NCBI RefSeq assembly: GCF_000970025.1
Contig: NZ_CP009528.1
Coordinates: 2,157,168 to 2,221,167 of the forward strand
Reading direction: 5' to 3'
Length of the DNA: 64,000 bases
DNA from: Methanosarcina barkeri MS
GTDB lineage: Archaea; Halobacteriota; Methanosarcinia; Methanosarcinales; Methanosarcinaceae
The notes below the pieces were generated by a model. That model was not told where the DNA came from. It searched no databases and worked only from the letters and a program-made list of their open reading frames with translations. The first letter of the stretch is position 1. Each line of letters starts with the position of its first letter. The position numbers and the translations under genes were made by a program. This document shows positions 1 through 11,872 of this stretch, in pieces.

Positions 1-2519
<2,519 letters not shown>

Positions 2520-2688
2520 GATCACGCTGACAGGGTTTGGGGATAAGTTCATCAAACTCAAACGCAACCGTTGCGCCGTTTGATCACGCTGATAGGGTTT
2601 GGGGATAAGTTCATCAAACTCAAACGCAACCGTTGCGCCGTTTGATCACGCTGATAGGGTTTGGGGATAAGTTCATCAAACTCAAACG
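2520..2688. repeat. 62-bp tandem repeat, 2.7 copies
   Basis: Three nearly identical 62-bp units begin at 2520, 2582 and 2644; the last stops at about 2688. Copies 1 and 2 differ at a single base (gctgac/gctgat). Each unit holds a short perfect palindrome, caaccgttg. It lies between gyrB and top6A and has no open frame on either strand. Confidence 0.95.
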
Positions 2689-2870
2689 TTACTAGGGGTT
2701 TTCGGTCAAGCCTTTTTTAAAAAAGCTTGCAGTCAAACCTTAAACAGAGGGTTGTAACCGCGCCCGTCGCATAGTCCAAAACGAAATTTGGGTAAATCAG
2801 ACGTCCTGAGCTCGTTGAGGATATAGCCTTTCTTACCCCCGAATTCAGCCCTCTTGAGCAAAGCGTAGCG

Positions 2871-2948
2871 TAGCGAAAAGGGCACCGTCCTCCCGAGACG
2901 GAACTCGGGTAGCGAAAAAGGCACCGTCCTCCCGAGACGGAACTCGGG
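2871..2948. repeat. 39-bp tandem duplication with hairpin, 3' of top6A
   Basis: Two 39-bp copies (2871-2909 and 2910-2948) differ by one base. Each contains the inverted repeat cccgag...ctcggg, which forms a short GC-rich hairpin. The second copy ends 16 bases beyond the top6A stop codon, so the array lies in the 3' untranslated region of the top6BA transcript. It could act in termination or RNA stability; this is inference. Confidence 0.85.
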
Positions 2949-2964
2949 TGACGGGACTCGGGCG

Positions 2965-4074
2965 TTACAGCATACCCATATCTTTGAGCCTATTGGGTAG
3001 GTATACCTCGGTTACGAAATCAAGGCCTTTTCCTGCAAAAGCCTGCTGTTCGGCCTTTTTCCCTATATCGAGCTGGAGCTGAATTTGTTCTTTCCAGTAG
3101 TCGGATTCGAAACGCGGGTCGGAAAGTTCGCTCCGCAGTGCGTTTATATCCTGTTCTGTAAGCTTGTCGGTCGAGAGTTCGTATTCTACTATGTCTGAGG
3201 GCTGGAGACCAAGGAACTTGGCTGCGGGGGTTGCCATAAATTCCGAGAGATGAGCGCTTTTTATAGCCCCGTAGGCAACCGAGGCATAGATCCTGTAAGA
3301 CCATGGATCGCCGTCTGTAAAAACGGCTACGGGAATACCTAATTCCTCGTTCATGCGCTTGATAATCCTGCGGGTTGACCGGGCAGGCTGGCCTTTAAGG
3401 TGGACAAGGATCGCATTGTAAGCTTCGTCAAATCCGTTTTCCATCAAACGTGCGTACATACCACCGGTTTCTATAGCAATAATCATGCTTGCATCATGGG
3501 CTTTGAATTCGATATTTTCCACATTGAAGGGGATCTGGTACCCTCCTTCCCCCACGTCCTTCTGGCAGTGAATATTCCGTTCTCCGCGATTTGTCTGTTC
3601 TGTAATTTCAATAGGTCCGAACATGGTAGCTCCGTCTTCTTCAGGGCGCATATGGAAATACTCTCTCTGAAGGTTTGTGAGGAGTTCAAGATCTTCGATC
3701 AGACGATCGCTCTCAGCCTGTTCTTTGAATTTCGCAGCTTCCCAGCCTTCCGAGATATAGTAAAGTTCTCGAAGCGTTGAACCGCGGTTTTGGGCAAGGT
3801 GCTCGTTTATAAGGAACTCGGTGGCATAAGTGGTTTTCAGGAGCTGGAATGCTCCTTTTACGGTTTTTGCACTCCTCTCGCTTTCCCGGCCTCCGTAGAC
3901 CCAAACATCGCTCTCGTCGGAATATTCCAGATTTGACTTTGTCCTGCTCGGGAGGCTGATGCTTGGGACAACCTCATCTTCAAACTGGTTGTAAATCTTC
4001 TCTGCAAGCCCAAACAGCTTTTCCCTTGCCAGGATATCTCTCTGAGCTTTTTTATTATCTATTCCTCTAGCCAT
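2965..4074 (-). CDS. top6A: Type II topoisomerase VI subunit A (Spo11-like)
   Basis: DNA-cleaving subunit of the A2B2 topoisomerase VI, which relaxes and decatenates DNA using ATP. It is 369 aa, the normal family length. The winged-helix (CAP-like) domain carries the active-site motif [12 protein letters not shown], with the tyrosine pair at 105-106. The TOPRIM domain follows, with the acidic residue in [11 protein letters not shown] and the DxD motif in [18 protein letters not shown]. The ATG at 4074 lies one base after the top6B stop (TAAaATG), so the two genes are co-transcribed and probably translationally coupled. The subunit is homologous to eukaryotic Spo11. Confidence 0.97.
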   Translation of the reverse strand: MARGIDNKKAQRDILAREKLFGLAEKIYNQFEDEVVPSISLPSRTKSNLEYSDESDVWVYGGRESERSAKTVKGAFQLLKTTYATEFLINEHLAQNRGSTLRELYYISEGWEAAKFKEQAESDRLIEDLELLTNLQREYFHMRPEEDGATMFGPIEITEQTNRGERNIHCQKDVGEGGYQIPFNVENIEFKAHDASMIIAIETGGMYARLMENGFDEAYNAILVHLKGQPARSTRRIIKRMNEELGIPVAVFTDGDPWSYRIYASVAYGAIKSAHLSEFMATPAAKFLGLQPSDIVEYELSTDKLTEQDINALRSELSDPRFESDYWKEQIQLQLDIGKKAEQQAFAGKGLDFVTEVYLPNRLKDMGML

Positions 4075-4075
4075 T

Positions 4076-5941
4076 TTATGCCCCCTTAAAGGCTTTTGCC
4101 CCGGTTACAAGCTCTTCTTCAAGCCCTTCAACAACAAGGTCCGGAAATTTTCCAAGTTCTTTGTCGGTTGCAGATTCTATCCTGTAGCTTAGCACCTTTG
4201 AAGACCCAGTTGCTGCGGATATATCCCATACATAATCGTAATCATTGCCCAGAGTCACAACCTTTGGTTCAGGCTTTGCTCCGAGTATTGTCCAGGGCAG
4301 CATCTCATGAACCCTGAAAGAGTAGGCAGAGGTTCCGAAATTCTTGACCTTTATTACAACGTCTGCAGTCCCATCCTCGTTCCTCTTCACTTTTCTGTGT
4401 ACTAGCAGGTTTCCCATAATCTTTGCAACAACAGGATTAATGTCAGGAACATCTTTTTCCAGGATATTAGCAACCTTTACAGCCATCTTAGGGAGAACCT
4501 TTGTAATAATAATCTCTTTTTCCCGACGCTTCTTGAGGTTACTCTGCTTACTCAGGTAGTGCTTGAGCTTTCTTGCAACATCCTTGATCGCGAGGTCAAT
4601 CTCATCCTTGATTACAGGAATGTCAGCAATAGCATCTTTTGATTCTGAAGTGAAGGGCACATTAATAGAAGCAACATGTATCAGGAGGATAGCCGGTCCT
4701 ACAGGAACTCCTCCTCCGGGCTGGTTTAAGCCATACTGTTTCCATTTAATGTCTTCTACGGCATGTGTGGTCACACAGCCTCCCTGCTGGTAAAGCAAAG
4801 GCACACGGTTAGCAAAACGCATTATACTGATCTTTTCTTCTTTTGGAAGGTTTCCCCCGTAAGCGAGTCCCACTTCCACCACGAAAGGATTTCCTGAATA
4901 TACTGCGGGTTTTCGGGTGCTTGTGGCAATGAAATCCACATTCGTTTCTTTTTCAAGCCCCCTGTAAATCAGCTCTTCTCCTATTGGGGATAGACAGTCT
5001 GTGGGAGGAGCCATGATCTTTACTTTCTCAAAAGCCTCAATTAGTTTTCTTGCCTCGTGGCGGCCAAGGGCATGCGGGTCGATCTCAGGGTCAAGCCCTG
5101 AAGCTTTGCAAATTTCCTCGGCAGTTAACAGCCCAATTTTGCAAAAAGAGTAGCGAAGAAATGGAGCAAGTTTCTGGCGCTCAGTATAATGGAGCATCTT
5201 CATTAGAGTGCCAAGCTCTATACCTTCAGGGTGGGGAAGAATTTCTTCGGCTGGCTTGGGCATCTTATCCGTAGCTCTTTCAAAAACCTCCTCATTGCCG
5301 TCAGGTTCTATAAGTGTAATTCTTGCATGGGGATTCACAATTGCAGTAGCTTTGAGGTACTCGTAAATGGACTGCCTTCTTCCTTTTACGTAGGCAGCCT
5401 TCATTTCCAGCTCGATCTGAGTCCCGTGCGGGCGGAACCAGTCTTTTATCTCGTCTTTCAGGATATCGGGCTCATTCGTGCTGGTATTGATCATAAGCTC
5501 GTAATAATGTGCAGGGTTACCGGAGCCGGTTTTGGAGAGGATTTTCGTCTGCTTTCCCGCAGTCATCTGGGAATAGAGCACGGCTGCAGAAATCCCTATT
5601 CCTTGCTGTCCCCTGCTTTGCTTGAGGGCATGGAACCTGGAACCATAGAGAAGTTTTGCAAAAACTTTGGGGATTTGTTCTTTTATAATTCCTGGCCCGT
5701 TATCTTCTATAATAACAGTTACGTAGTCCTGTCCGGTTCTTTCAATCTGGACAAGAATATCGGGCAGAATTCCTGCTTCTTCACAGGCATCCAGAGAATT
5801 GTCAACAGCTTCTTTTACGGTTGTTATGAGGCTTCGAGGAGCCGAGTCAAAACCCAGGATCTGTCGATTTTTTTCAAAAAATTCTGCGACACTTATTGAC
5901 TTTTGATTTTTGGCAAGTTCTTCTGCAATGGTGAATTCCAT
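4076..5941 (-). CDS. top6B: Type II topoisomerase VI subunit B (GHKL ATPase)
   Basis: ATPase subunit of topoisomerase VI, 621 aa. GHKL motifs are clear: [15 protein letters not shown] (N box, about residues 45-60), IIEDNGPGI (G1) and [19 protein letters not shown] (G2/lid). They are followed by the H2TH and transducer domains and a C-terminal Ig-like extension (about 515-620). The ATG start at 5941 has a good upstream Shine-Dalgarno-like GAGGT about 8 bases away on the minus strand. It is the first gene of the top6B-top6A operon and precedes top6A by one base. Confidence 0.97.
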   Translation of the reverse strand: MEFTIAEELAKNQKSISVAEFFEKNRQILGFDSAPRSLITTVKEAVDNSLDACEEAGILPDILVQIERTGQDYVTVIIEDNGPGIIKEQIPKVFAKLLYGSRFHALKQSRGQQGIGISAAVLYSQMTAGKQTKILSKTGSGNPAHYYELMINTSTNEPDILKDEIKDWFRPHGTQIELEMKAAYVKGRRQSIYEYLKATAIVNPHARITLIEPDGNEEVFERATDKMPKPAEEILPHPEGIELGTLMKMLHYTERQKLAPFLRYSFCKIGLLTAEEICKASGLDPEIDPHALGRHEARKLIEAFEKVKIMAPPTDCLSPIGEELIYRGLEKETNVDFIATSTRKPAVYSGNPFVVEVGLAYGGNLPKEEKISIMRFANRVPLLYQQGGCVTTHAVEDIKWKQYGLNQPGGGVPVGPAILLIHVASINVPFTSESKDAIADIPVIKDEIDLAIKDVARKLKHYLSKQSNLKKRREKEIIITKVLPKMAVKVANILEKDVPDINPVVAKIMGNLLVHRKVKRNEDGTADVVIKVKNFGTSAYSFRVHEMLPWTILGAKPEPKVVTLGNDYDYVWDISAATGSSKVLSYRIESATDKELGKFPDLVVEGLEEELVTGAKAFKGA

Positions 5942-5982
5942 GAAAATTTACCTCAGGTTGGAAAATCAATGTAACTTCATAT

Positions 5983-5997
5983 TGCTTTAAATATTTT
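5983..5997 (-). promoter_or_regulatory. Probable TATA box of top6BA
   Basis: Read on the minus strand the segment gives AAATATTTAAAGC, an archaeal TATA-like box about 45 bases before the top6B ATG. Assigned by position and composition only. Confidence 0.4.
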
Positions 5998-6153
5998 TTA
6001 CAAATATCTAAAGCAGGAATTTTGCCTTAAAAGTAATCCCATCGTTATTTTTACTTTTATACCATTTTGCTATTCTAATGCTTTGCGATTTTCGTGTTTT
6101 GCTGTTGTCTAGTACTAACTGGTTTAGTGGTCTACTTTTCTGGTCTTTTATTC

Positions 6154-6196
6154 TTTTAGCGCTTTAATGTTTTAGCGTTTTAATGTTTTAGCGCTT
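6154..6196. repeat. Short tandem repeat, 16-bp unit
   Basis: About 2.7 copies of the unit ttttagcgctttaatg (second copy has gttt) in the A+T-rich gap 5942-6616. The rest of that gap shows no gene: the open frames within it are short and of low complexity. Confidence 0.7.
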
Positions 6197-6616
6197 CACT
6201 ATTTTCTGACAACAGTATACCTTCTGTTTATTTTATGTGTTTCGGCTTCTTTACGTGGTAGATTTCAATAGTTTCATATATTTTTAAAGTACCCGCTAAA
6301 AACATAGGAAAATAGTTTTACAACATGAAAAAATATCATTCTAACGCAGGAAAACAGTTTCATATTATAAAAACTAACTTTATAAAACACAAAGCAAATC
6401 TGTTTTTTAAAACATTTTTCTCCATTACTGACTGTTTCAAGCAGGTTTAAATTCTTTAAAACCATTTTAAATTTTTTTTAAAATAATACCCAACAGTTTA
6501 GGTCTCAATAAATGGTTAAGGTAGAAAGCCATGACCTGCTAAAAAATATGTTGCTTCCGTTTTGTCGTTCCTTCTGTTTTATCCTGACAGGATGCGCTAA
6601 TTTTTTAGCCGGAGAA

Positions 6617-6847
6617 TTAAAGTTCTGCTCCGACAATTGTCTTGGTGGTTATTACGGTTTCGCTTTCCCTGACTCTATCTACCACGTCGTTCAGGATAGT
6701 CATGTCTTCAACATCTATTATTATTACAAAGTCATACTCCCCAAAGACATGGTAAACATCCTTAATTCCCTCGATGTTCTTCAATTCTCGGTATGCTGCC
6801 TTTTCATAACCTGGCAGCACGTTTATCATTGTGATCCCTACTACCAT
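6617..6847 (-). CDS. Stand-alone Lrp/AsnC ligand-binding (RAM) domain protein
   Basis: 76 aa, matching only the C-terminal RAM (ACT-like, beta-alpha-beta-beta-alpha-beta) domain of Lrp/AsnC regulators, with no helix-turn-helix. Seen: MVVGITMINVLPGYEKAAYR, then the characteristic VYHVFGEYDFVIII and a closing ITTKTIVGAEL. Stand-alone RAM proteins oligomerise, bind amino acids and can form mixed complexes with full-length Lrp paralogues; the ligand here is unknown. Its upstream leader (6858-6904) is duplicated at 8198-8242 beyond the DUF2971 gene. Confidence 0.85.
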   Translation of the reverse strand: MVVGITMINVLPGYEKAAYRELKNIEGIKDVYHVFGEYDFVIIIDVEDMTILNDVVDRVRESETVITTKTIVGAEL

Positions 6848-6857
6848 GTATATAAGG

Positions 6858-6904
6858 TAACGGCTGCAAGTTATTTATCTTTTTTCCGAAAACCGAAAAA
6901 AACT
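6858..6904. repeat. Direct repeat copy A (leader of RAM gene)
   Basis: About 46 bp beginning taacggctgcaagttat and ending in a ttttttc...gaaaaaa hairpin. It is matched at 8198-8242 with only one or two single-base indels. The two copies flank the DUF2971 gene. Confidence 0.9.
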
Positions 6905-7113
6905 GATATAACTGATTTTGGTCCTCTACTCTTTAATTTATTATCCGCATAGTTCCAAAGGTTGAAAACTTAACATTTTTAGACTTATTAAAGTTAACCG
7001 ACTTCTTGCACTCTGTTTATTATTGTCACACTTTTACATTAAAAGTTCATATTTGAAAATCCAATTTCTGCTTAACTTCAAAATGTTTATATTCAAAAAT
7101 ATATCATCCGACT

Positions 7114-8151
7114 ATGATACTAATGGTAGAAGAAAAATTATTTTATAAATATCAAAGTCTTAAAACAGAAAAGGACTGCAAATGCAAGGATATAATTTAT
7201 GCTATAGAGAACTTAGCTAATAATCAACTATTTTTCAGAAGGCCCGATAAATTTAATGACCCTTATGATTCTAGGACATATTGGTGCTTGAATGGAAAAA
7301 GAAAAAAGCATATTAATCATCTTATGCATGTTTATGGTTTTACTCAAGAAGAGTCAGAACACATAATTGACGATTCAATTGCTCAAGGCAAGATGACAAT
7401 AAACGGAGATTTAATTTGTTATGACCCAGCAGTGGAGATAAATCTTGATTTTAATGGGTATTCATGGAGGGATCTTCATGGATATTCACAAAAAAAATCT
7501 TTGCCGAAAGTTTGCTGTTTTAGTGGAAAAGATGATAATATTTTAATGTGGAGTCACTATGCTGATTCTCATCAAGGCATATGCCTTCGTTTTAGATCTA
7601 AAAAAGATTGGGATAATGAATTAGGTGAATATTATTTAGAGTTTGATAGTCGTGATAATTCACTTCCATTACAATCAGCAGTTGTATATCCATTTCACAA
7701 TTTGTTCAATAAGAAGAAGTTTTTAACAGTTACCTATAAGAAGAAAGATGAAATTTGTCCTATTGTAAATTACTTTGACACTGATAGTGACTTGAAGATT
7801 ACCAAATGTTTATTGAATAAGTTTTGTGATTGGCATTATGAAGAAGAATATAGAATGATTATTACTCGCAATGACATAATTAATGGACTGCTTTCTTCTG
7901 ATGAATTCGAAAAAGGATTATTGAAGTACCGAAAAGAAGATTTGGAAGGTATTGTTTTCGGCATGAGAATACCTCATGAAGATGCTAAATTAGTTTATAA
8001 TACAGTCAAAAAAAAGTATCTCAATGAAGGTATTAACGTAAATTTCTATGAAGCTAAAGAAGTTCCCCGTAAATATGAAATAAAAATTGAGGGTCCAATA
8101 ATTGACATCGAGAAATATATTGACAGCCGTCCTAAATCCATACTCCTGTAA
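7114..8151 (+). CDS. DUF2971 domain protein
   Basis: 345 aa soluble protein. The DUF2971 signature is clear: an N-terminal LFYKYQSL, then FFRRPDKFNDPYDSR (about residues 45-60), VCCFSGKDDNILMWSHYADS with HQGICLRF (about 140-165), and YEEEYRMI near residue 245. DUF2971 proteins often sit in variable or defence-associated loci; their biochemical function is not established. Codon use is more A+T-rich than the neighbouring transporter genes, and the gene lies between two copies of a 45-bp direct repeat, which suggests acquisition. An ATG five codons in (MVEEKL) is an alternative start. Confidence 0.8.
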   Translation: MILMVEEKLFYKYQSLKTEKDCKCKDIIYAIENLANNQLFFRRPDKFNDPYDSRTYWCLNGKRKKHINHLMHVYGFTQEESEHIIDDSIAQGKMTINGDLICYDPAVEINLDFNGYSWRDLHGYSQKKSLPKVCCFSGKDDNILMWSHYADSHQGICLRFRSKKDWDNELGEYYLEFDSRDNSLPLQSAVVYPFHNLFNKKKFLTVTYKKKDEICPIVNYFDTDSDLKITKCLLNKFCDWHYEEEYRMIITRNDIINGLLSSDEFEKGLLKYRKEDLEGIVFGMRIPHEDAKLVYNTVKKKYLNEGINVNFYEAKEVPRKYEIKIEGPIIDIEKYIDSRPKSILL

Positions 8152-8197
8152 AATTCAAAATGTACAATGTCTTTTATTTCAAATTTTAACTATGAAA

Positions 8198-8242
8198 TAA
8201 CGGCTGCAAGTTATTATCTTTTTTCCGAAAACCGAAAAAACT
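8198..8242. repeat. Direct repeat copy B
   Basis: Second copy of the repeat at 6858-6904, in the same orientation, just downstream of the DUF2971 stop codon. It starts with taacggctgcaagttatta and keeps the ttttttc...gaaaaaa hairpin. Confidence 0.9.
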
Positions 8243-8377
8243 TATCGAGCTAGTTGGGACTGAACATTCTCTTACTTATTATTCAGTGAAGTGAGTCTGA
8301 AGGATAAACATTTTTTTGACAGCCTTTTTTTTGAAGTTAGCGATTGTTTTAATATTATTAGTGTATAATACAAGCGC

Positions 8378-9004
8378 ATGCCCTCAGAGTCTCACAGGGA
8401 CGAAGATATTTTCGAATCCCAGTATATTGATAAATATCTGAGCGAGTACGCTAGTGTTTCGTCAATAGTACGTGAGGCGTTGCCTTTTGAACTTATTGCT
8501 ACTGTTGGAGGGGTGGCTGCAGGAATTATATTTTCGGGGATGACAAAAGAACTTGAAATGATACCGGGATTAATTGTGATTTACCCCGGTGTGCTGGGGC
8601 TCAGGGGAAATATTTCCTCTACCCTTGGCTCAAGACTTGGCAGTGCAATTCACCTGGGGCTAATAACAGAGATCGACAGGCATAATCCCGAACTCATGAA
8701 TAATATCTCCGGTTCCCTTATCCTGAGTGTTGTTACCGCTTTTATTCTCGGAATTCTCGGGCACTTTGTAACCCTTGCTCTGGGCTTTGAAAGTGTCGGT
8801 GTCTTTAAACTTACTCTTATATGCGTGATTTCAGCTTTTACTTCCGGGCTAATTCTCTCTTTTGTTGCAACTCTGCTTGCCATAGGGACGTTCAGATTTG
8901 GTTTTGATCCTGATAATGTTGTTACGCCTTCGATTGCAACTATCGGGGATATTGTTTCTATGCTCATGCTTTTCCTCTCAGCAAAACTGGTGGTGATGTT
9001 TTGA
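8378..9004 (+). CDS. MgtE-like divalent cation transporter, membrane half 1
   Basis: 208 aa integral membrane protein made of an MgtE (SLC41-like) membrane domain without the cytoplasmic N and CBS domains of bacterial MgtE. Seen: about five hydrophobic segments from residue 38 on, and the family signature PGVLGLRGNISSTLGSRLGSA (given here as its core, residues about 72-92). The short hydrophilic N-terminus carries MPSESHRDEDIFESQYI. The stop overlaps the next gene's start (TTGA), so the two halves are probably translated together and pair as a heterodimer. Magnesium is the likely substrate by family; cobalt or other divalents are possible. Confidence 0.88.
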   Translation: MPSESHRDEDIFESQYIDKYLSEYASVSSIVREALPFELIATVGGVAAGIIFSGMTKELEMIPGLIVIYPGVLGLRGNISSTLGSRLGSAIHLGLITEIDRHNPELMNNISGSLILSVVTAFILGILGHFVTLALGFESVGVFKLTLICVISAFTSGLILSFVATLLAIGTFRFGFDPDNVVTPSIATIGDIVSMLMLFLSAKLVVMF

Positions 9005-9579
9005 GGAAAACAGGGCGTCAGACTCCTTACTACACAATAAACGGCATCATTCAGCGCGGGTTACCAGTACTTATAGTTACATGTGTGATGGGAATTGTTG
9101 TAGGGCAGATCCTGAATTCCAGAGAAAAAAGCCTTATATCTATGCCAGCGATACTGATTCTTATTCCTTCTCTTATCAAGATCGGCGGAGATACCGGCAG
9201 CATGCTTGGAGCCAGGCTTTCTTCGGCTTTCCATATGGGGCTTGGAGACAATCTCAGAAGTAATCCGGTCGTACACAATAGTGTTATTGCAGCTGCAATC
9301 GTAGGATTTGTTTCTTCAATTTCTGTCAGCATACTGGTTTTTATGGCAAGCAGTTTCCTAGGGTTTGGGATGCCTTATCTCATCATTCTGAAAATCAGCC
9401 TCATTGCCGTTATCATAGAACTTGTCGTCGTGTATTCTGCAACTGTTGCCATAGCTTTTATTTCCCACCGATTCGGGATAGATCCTGATGATACGGTCAT
9501 TCCTTTCATTGCAAGCCTTGGAGACCTCGTTGGGGTTACGGGAATTTTTGTAGCCCTTTACTTATTAAATATTTTATAA
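9001..9579 (+). CDS. MgtE-like divalent cation transporter, membrane half 2
   Basis: 192 aa, paralogous to the preceding gene: five hydrophobic segments and the matching signature IKIGGDTGSMLGARLSSAFH (about residues 60-80). The start is TTG at 9001, whose last two bases belong to the TGA stop of the upstream gene, a typical coupling overlap. Together the two halves reproduce the twofold pseudo-symmetry of SLC41-type carriers. The gene downstream encodes a PhoU/TrkA_C protein, likely regulatory for this transporter. Confidence 0.87.
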   Translation: MRKTGRQTPYYTINGIIQRGLPVLIVTCVMGIVVGQILNSREKSLISMPAILILIPSLIKIGGDTGSMLGARLSSAFHMGLGDNLRSNPVVHNSVIAAAIVGFVSSISVSILVFMASSFLGFGMPYLIILKISLIAVIIELVVVYSATVAIAFISHRFGIDPDDTVIPFIASLGDLVGVTGIFVALYLLNIL

Positions 9580-9740
9580 AAACAGTTTAACATATTAATT
9601 AAATGTTAGTTCTAATATAATTAGTTCATAATATTTTATCCAGGTTCTCAAAACCTGAATACTCTAAAAGTAATAATTAATAATTACTATTAAGTATATA
9701 CTCATATACACCAGCATAAGGTAGAGTTGATCTAGAGACC

Positions 9741-10940
9741 ATGTTCCCTAAAGAATTCAGATACAGTCCAAAGAACCTCAAAGATCTTTTGACTGAGATG
9801 AAGGATACTTCCGAACTCATGGTAGACCTTGCATACTCTGCAATGATTTACGATGATGAGGACGTTGCAGAAGAGGTACTCAATCTTGAAGATAAGATGG
9901 ATACCCTCGATTATCACATTAAGATGGCCGCGATGTTAAGCACACGCAGGGTTGATGAGGCCGAAGGCCTCCTGGGTGTTTTACAGGTTGCTGCGTGTTC
10001 GGAAAATATCGCTAATGCTGCAGGCGACATTGCCAAAATAGTTCTTATGAATATGGGAATTCCGATGGAACTGAAAGTCGCTCTCAGGGAAGCGGAAGAG
10101 ACCATAGTCAGGGCAACAGTCGCCGCAGAATCTTCAATGGTAGGACGTACACTTGGTGACCTCGAACTTGATATCGAGACAGGTATGTGGATTATTGCTA
10201 TCAGGAGAAATGAGGACTGGATTTATGACCCTGACAAAGAAACCCGCCTTCGGCAGGGAGATGTTTTGATTGCCAGAGGGCATGATGAAGGAGTCACGCT
10301 ATTTTTCGAGATGGCCACAACAAAGAAATTTGTACCAAAGGAGATCGAGCACGATAAGCTTTTAAAAGATCTTGAGCATGCCGTGGATATTATCGTCGAT
10401 ATGAAGAATATGTCCGAACTCTCGGTAGGACTTGCATACTCTGCTATTCTTTTTGACAACGAAGATATAGCGTATGAGGTTAGTGCCCTGGAGTCCGAAA
10501 TGGACTCTATGAAATACGAACTTCAGCACTGGGTGCTTGAAACCGCAAAGCATTTTGAGGATGTAAACATGCTCAGGGGAATCCTCCACCTTGCAAGTGC
10601 CTCTGAAGCTATTTCCGACGCTGCCTACGGAATTGCGGATACTGTACTCAGAGACATAGAACTTCACCCCATTATCACCCTCGCGGTCAGAAACTCCGAA
10701 GAGGTTATAACCAGGCTCCAGGTAGAGAAATGCTCTCCTATAGTCGGAAAGACTTTTTCTGAATTGAAGCTTGAGACAGAAACCGGGCTGCATGTAATGG
10801 CAATCAAAAGGGCTGACCGCTGGGTCTACGCCCCGAAAGGCAATACGGTTGTTCAGGCAGGTGATATGCTTATTGCACGTGGGTCAAGGATTGGAGAAGG
10901 GGCGCTTATAGAGATGTGTGAGTGTAAACTGAACCAGTAA
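9741..10940 (+). CDS. Duplicated PhoU-like / TrkA_C regulatory protein
   Basis: 399 aa soluble protein with an internal duplication: a PhoU-like helical bundle (about 1-100) and TrkA_C/RCK_C domain (about 110-195), then a second pair (about 205-300 and 310-395). The halves share ELMVDLAYSAMIYDDED / ELSVGLAYSAILFDNED and GDVLIARG / GDMLIARG. RCK_C domains bind small ligands and gate potassium channels or carriers. Here it follows a split MgtE transporter, 161 bases downstream on the same strand, so it probably controls that carrier. It has its own A+T-rich upstream region and may be transcribed separately. Confidence 0.85.
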   Translation: MFPKEFRYSPKNLKDLLTEMKDTSELMVDLAYSAMIYDDEDVAEEVLNLEDKMDTLDYHIKMAAMLSTRRVDEAEGLLGVLQVAACSENIANAAGDIAKIVLMNMGIPMELKVALREAEETIVRATVAAESSMVGRTLGDLELDIETGMWIIAIRRNEDWIYDPDKETRLRQGDVLIARGHDEGVTLFFEMATTKKFVPKEIEHDKLLKDLEHAVDIIVDMKNMSELSVGLAYSAILFDNEDIAYEVSALESEMDSMKYELQHWVLETAKHFEDVNMLRGILHLASASEAISDAAYGIADTVLRDIELHPIITLAVRNSEEVITRLQVEKCSPIVGKTFSELKLETETGLHVMAIKRADRWVYAPKGNTVVQAGDMLIARGSRIGEGALIEMCECKLNQ

Positions 10941-11224
10941 TCCCTTTACCTGGCAAATCCCTTTACCTGGCAATTTTCAGATTTTCCTGTTGTTGGCGCA
11001 GGCTCATTTACAGGAAGTATAACCTGAAATGAGAATTTCTAAACAGTTTTGCAAATTTTTTGTTTTATTATTTTTGATTTGTAACTTTTTTGGAAGCTTA
11101 CAACCTTCCTTATTGAGAGCTCACCAGCTTCGTCATATAAAAACTGACCTGAACACTCAACATTGCTATATAATAGAAAGAGTTAAATACATTTCATGCA
11201 TAATATATATCATCTGAGTAAAAA

Positions 11225-11316
11225 ACTCACGCCGGATTTCTGGCATATTCTCCTGCGTGAGTAAAATCAACCTCGAGGTAGGAGGAAGGGTTCTACTCCT
11301 TACCTTCCTCCTGCCT
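11225..11316. other. Two consecutive hairpins, possible small RNA or terminator
   Basis: Hairpin 1 pairs actcacgc (11225-11232) with gcgtgagt (11255-11262). Hairpin 2 pairs a 14-base arm (11276-11289) with 11303-11316 allowing one G-T pair, around a 13-base loop. They lie in a 930-base gap with no gene on either strand, about 290 bases past the PhoU/TrkA_C stop, so a simple terminator is unlikely. Confidence 0.45.
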
Positions 11317-11770
11317 GAACAACTTGTGTTGTATGCTAAGTGGAGTAAAGTGCATAGTATTATGTGATAGTACAGACTGCATCTAAATTGCTCTTATAAC
11401 ATTTTGTCTATAACACCTCACTTTGAAACCTCAAGCACTTATCAAGGAAGCAATAATTTGCTTTAGAGAACTACTTTAATAATTTATTTAAAACTTATGG
11501 TTTCAAAAAAGTGAGAAACTTTCAAAGAGTATTCGGGCACTTGTTTCAGCTTCGCCAATACCTACTTCTTGTTTCCTGCCTAATTCGCTCCAGATATGGA
11601 ACCACACATGACATTACTTTCTCTTATATGCTACAGGATTCAAAAGCCGAAAGAAAAACTCGAAGTCCATAACATGTCAAAAGTAAAAATTTAATTGAAA
11701 AATAAAGCCAGAGTGAAACCAGGCTATCAACATGAACTCAAAATTTACTATGCACTTATTTTTTTGGATA

Positions 11771-11836
11771 AACGGATTCTTTAGATGAACGATTCTTTAG
11801 ATGAACGATTCTTTAGATGAACGATTCTTTAGATGA
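11771..11836. repeat. 16-bp tandem repeat, 4 copies
   Basis: Unit aacgattctttagatg repeated four times (first copy has one extra base), starting 36 bases beyond the stop of the following minus-strand gene. The gap 10941-11770 otherwise contains only the hairpins at 11225-11316 and a 17-base direct repeat just after 10940. Confidence 0.9.
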
Positions 11837-11872
11837 ACAGCTGAGTTATATATAGCTGCGTTAGAGTGTTTC

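Noticed and set aside
2520-2688. CRISPR-like array or replication origin iterons
   Set aside because: Units abut with no spacers, and there is no Cdc6/Orc gene nearby; treated as a tandem duplication.
5231-5899. 222-codon plus-strand open frame
   Set aside because: Lies wholly antisense to the GHKL domain of top6B; no ribosome site or recognisable domain.
6512-6952. 146-codon plus-strand open frame
   Set aside because: Covers the RAM-domain gene on the opposite strand, which has clear family motifs.
11029-11217. 62-codon hydrophobic plus-strand frame
   Set aside because: No ribosome-binding site, low complexity, no partner; A+T-rich chance frame.
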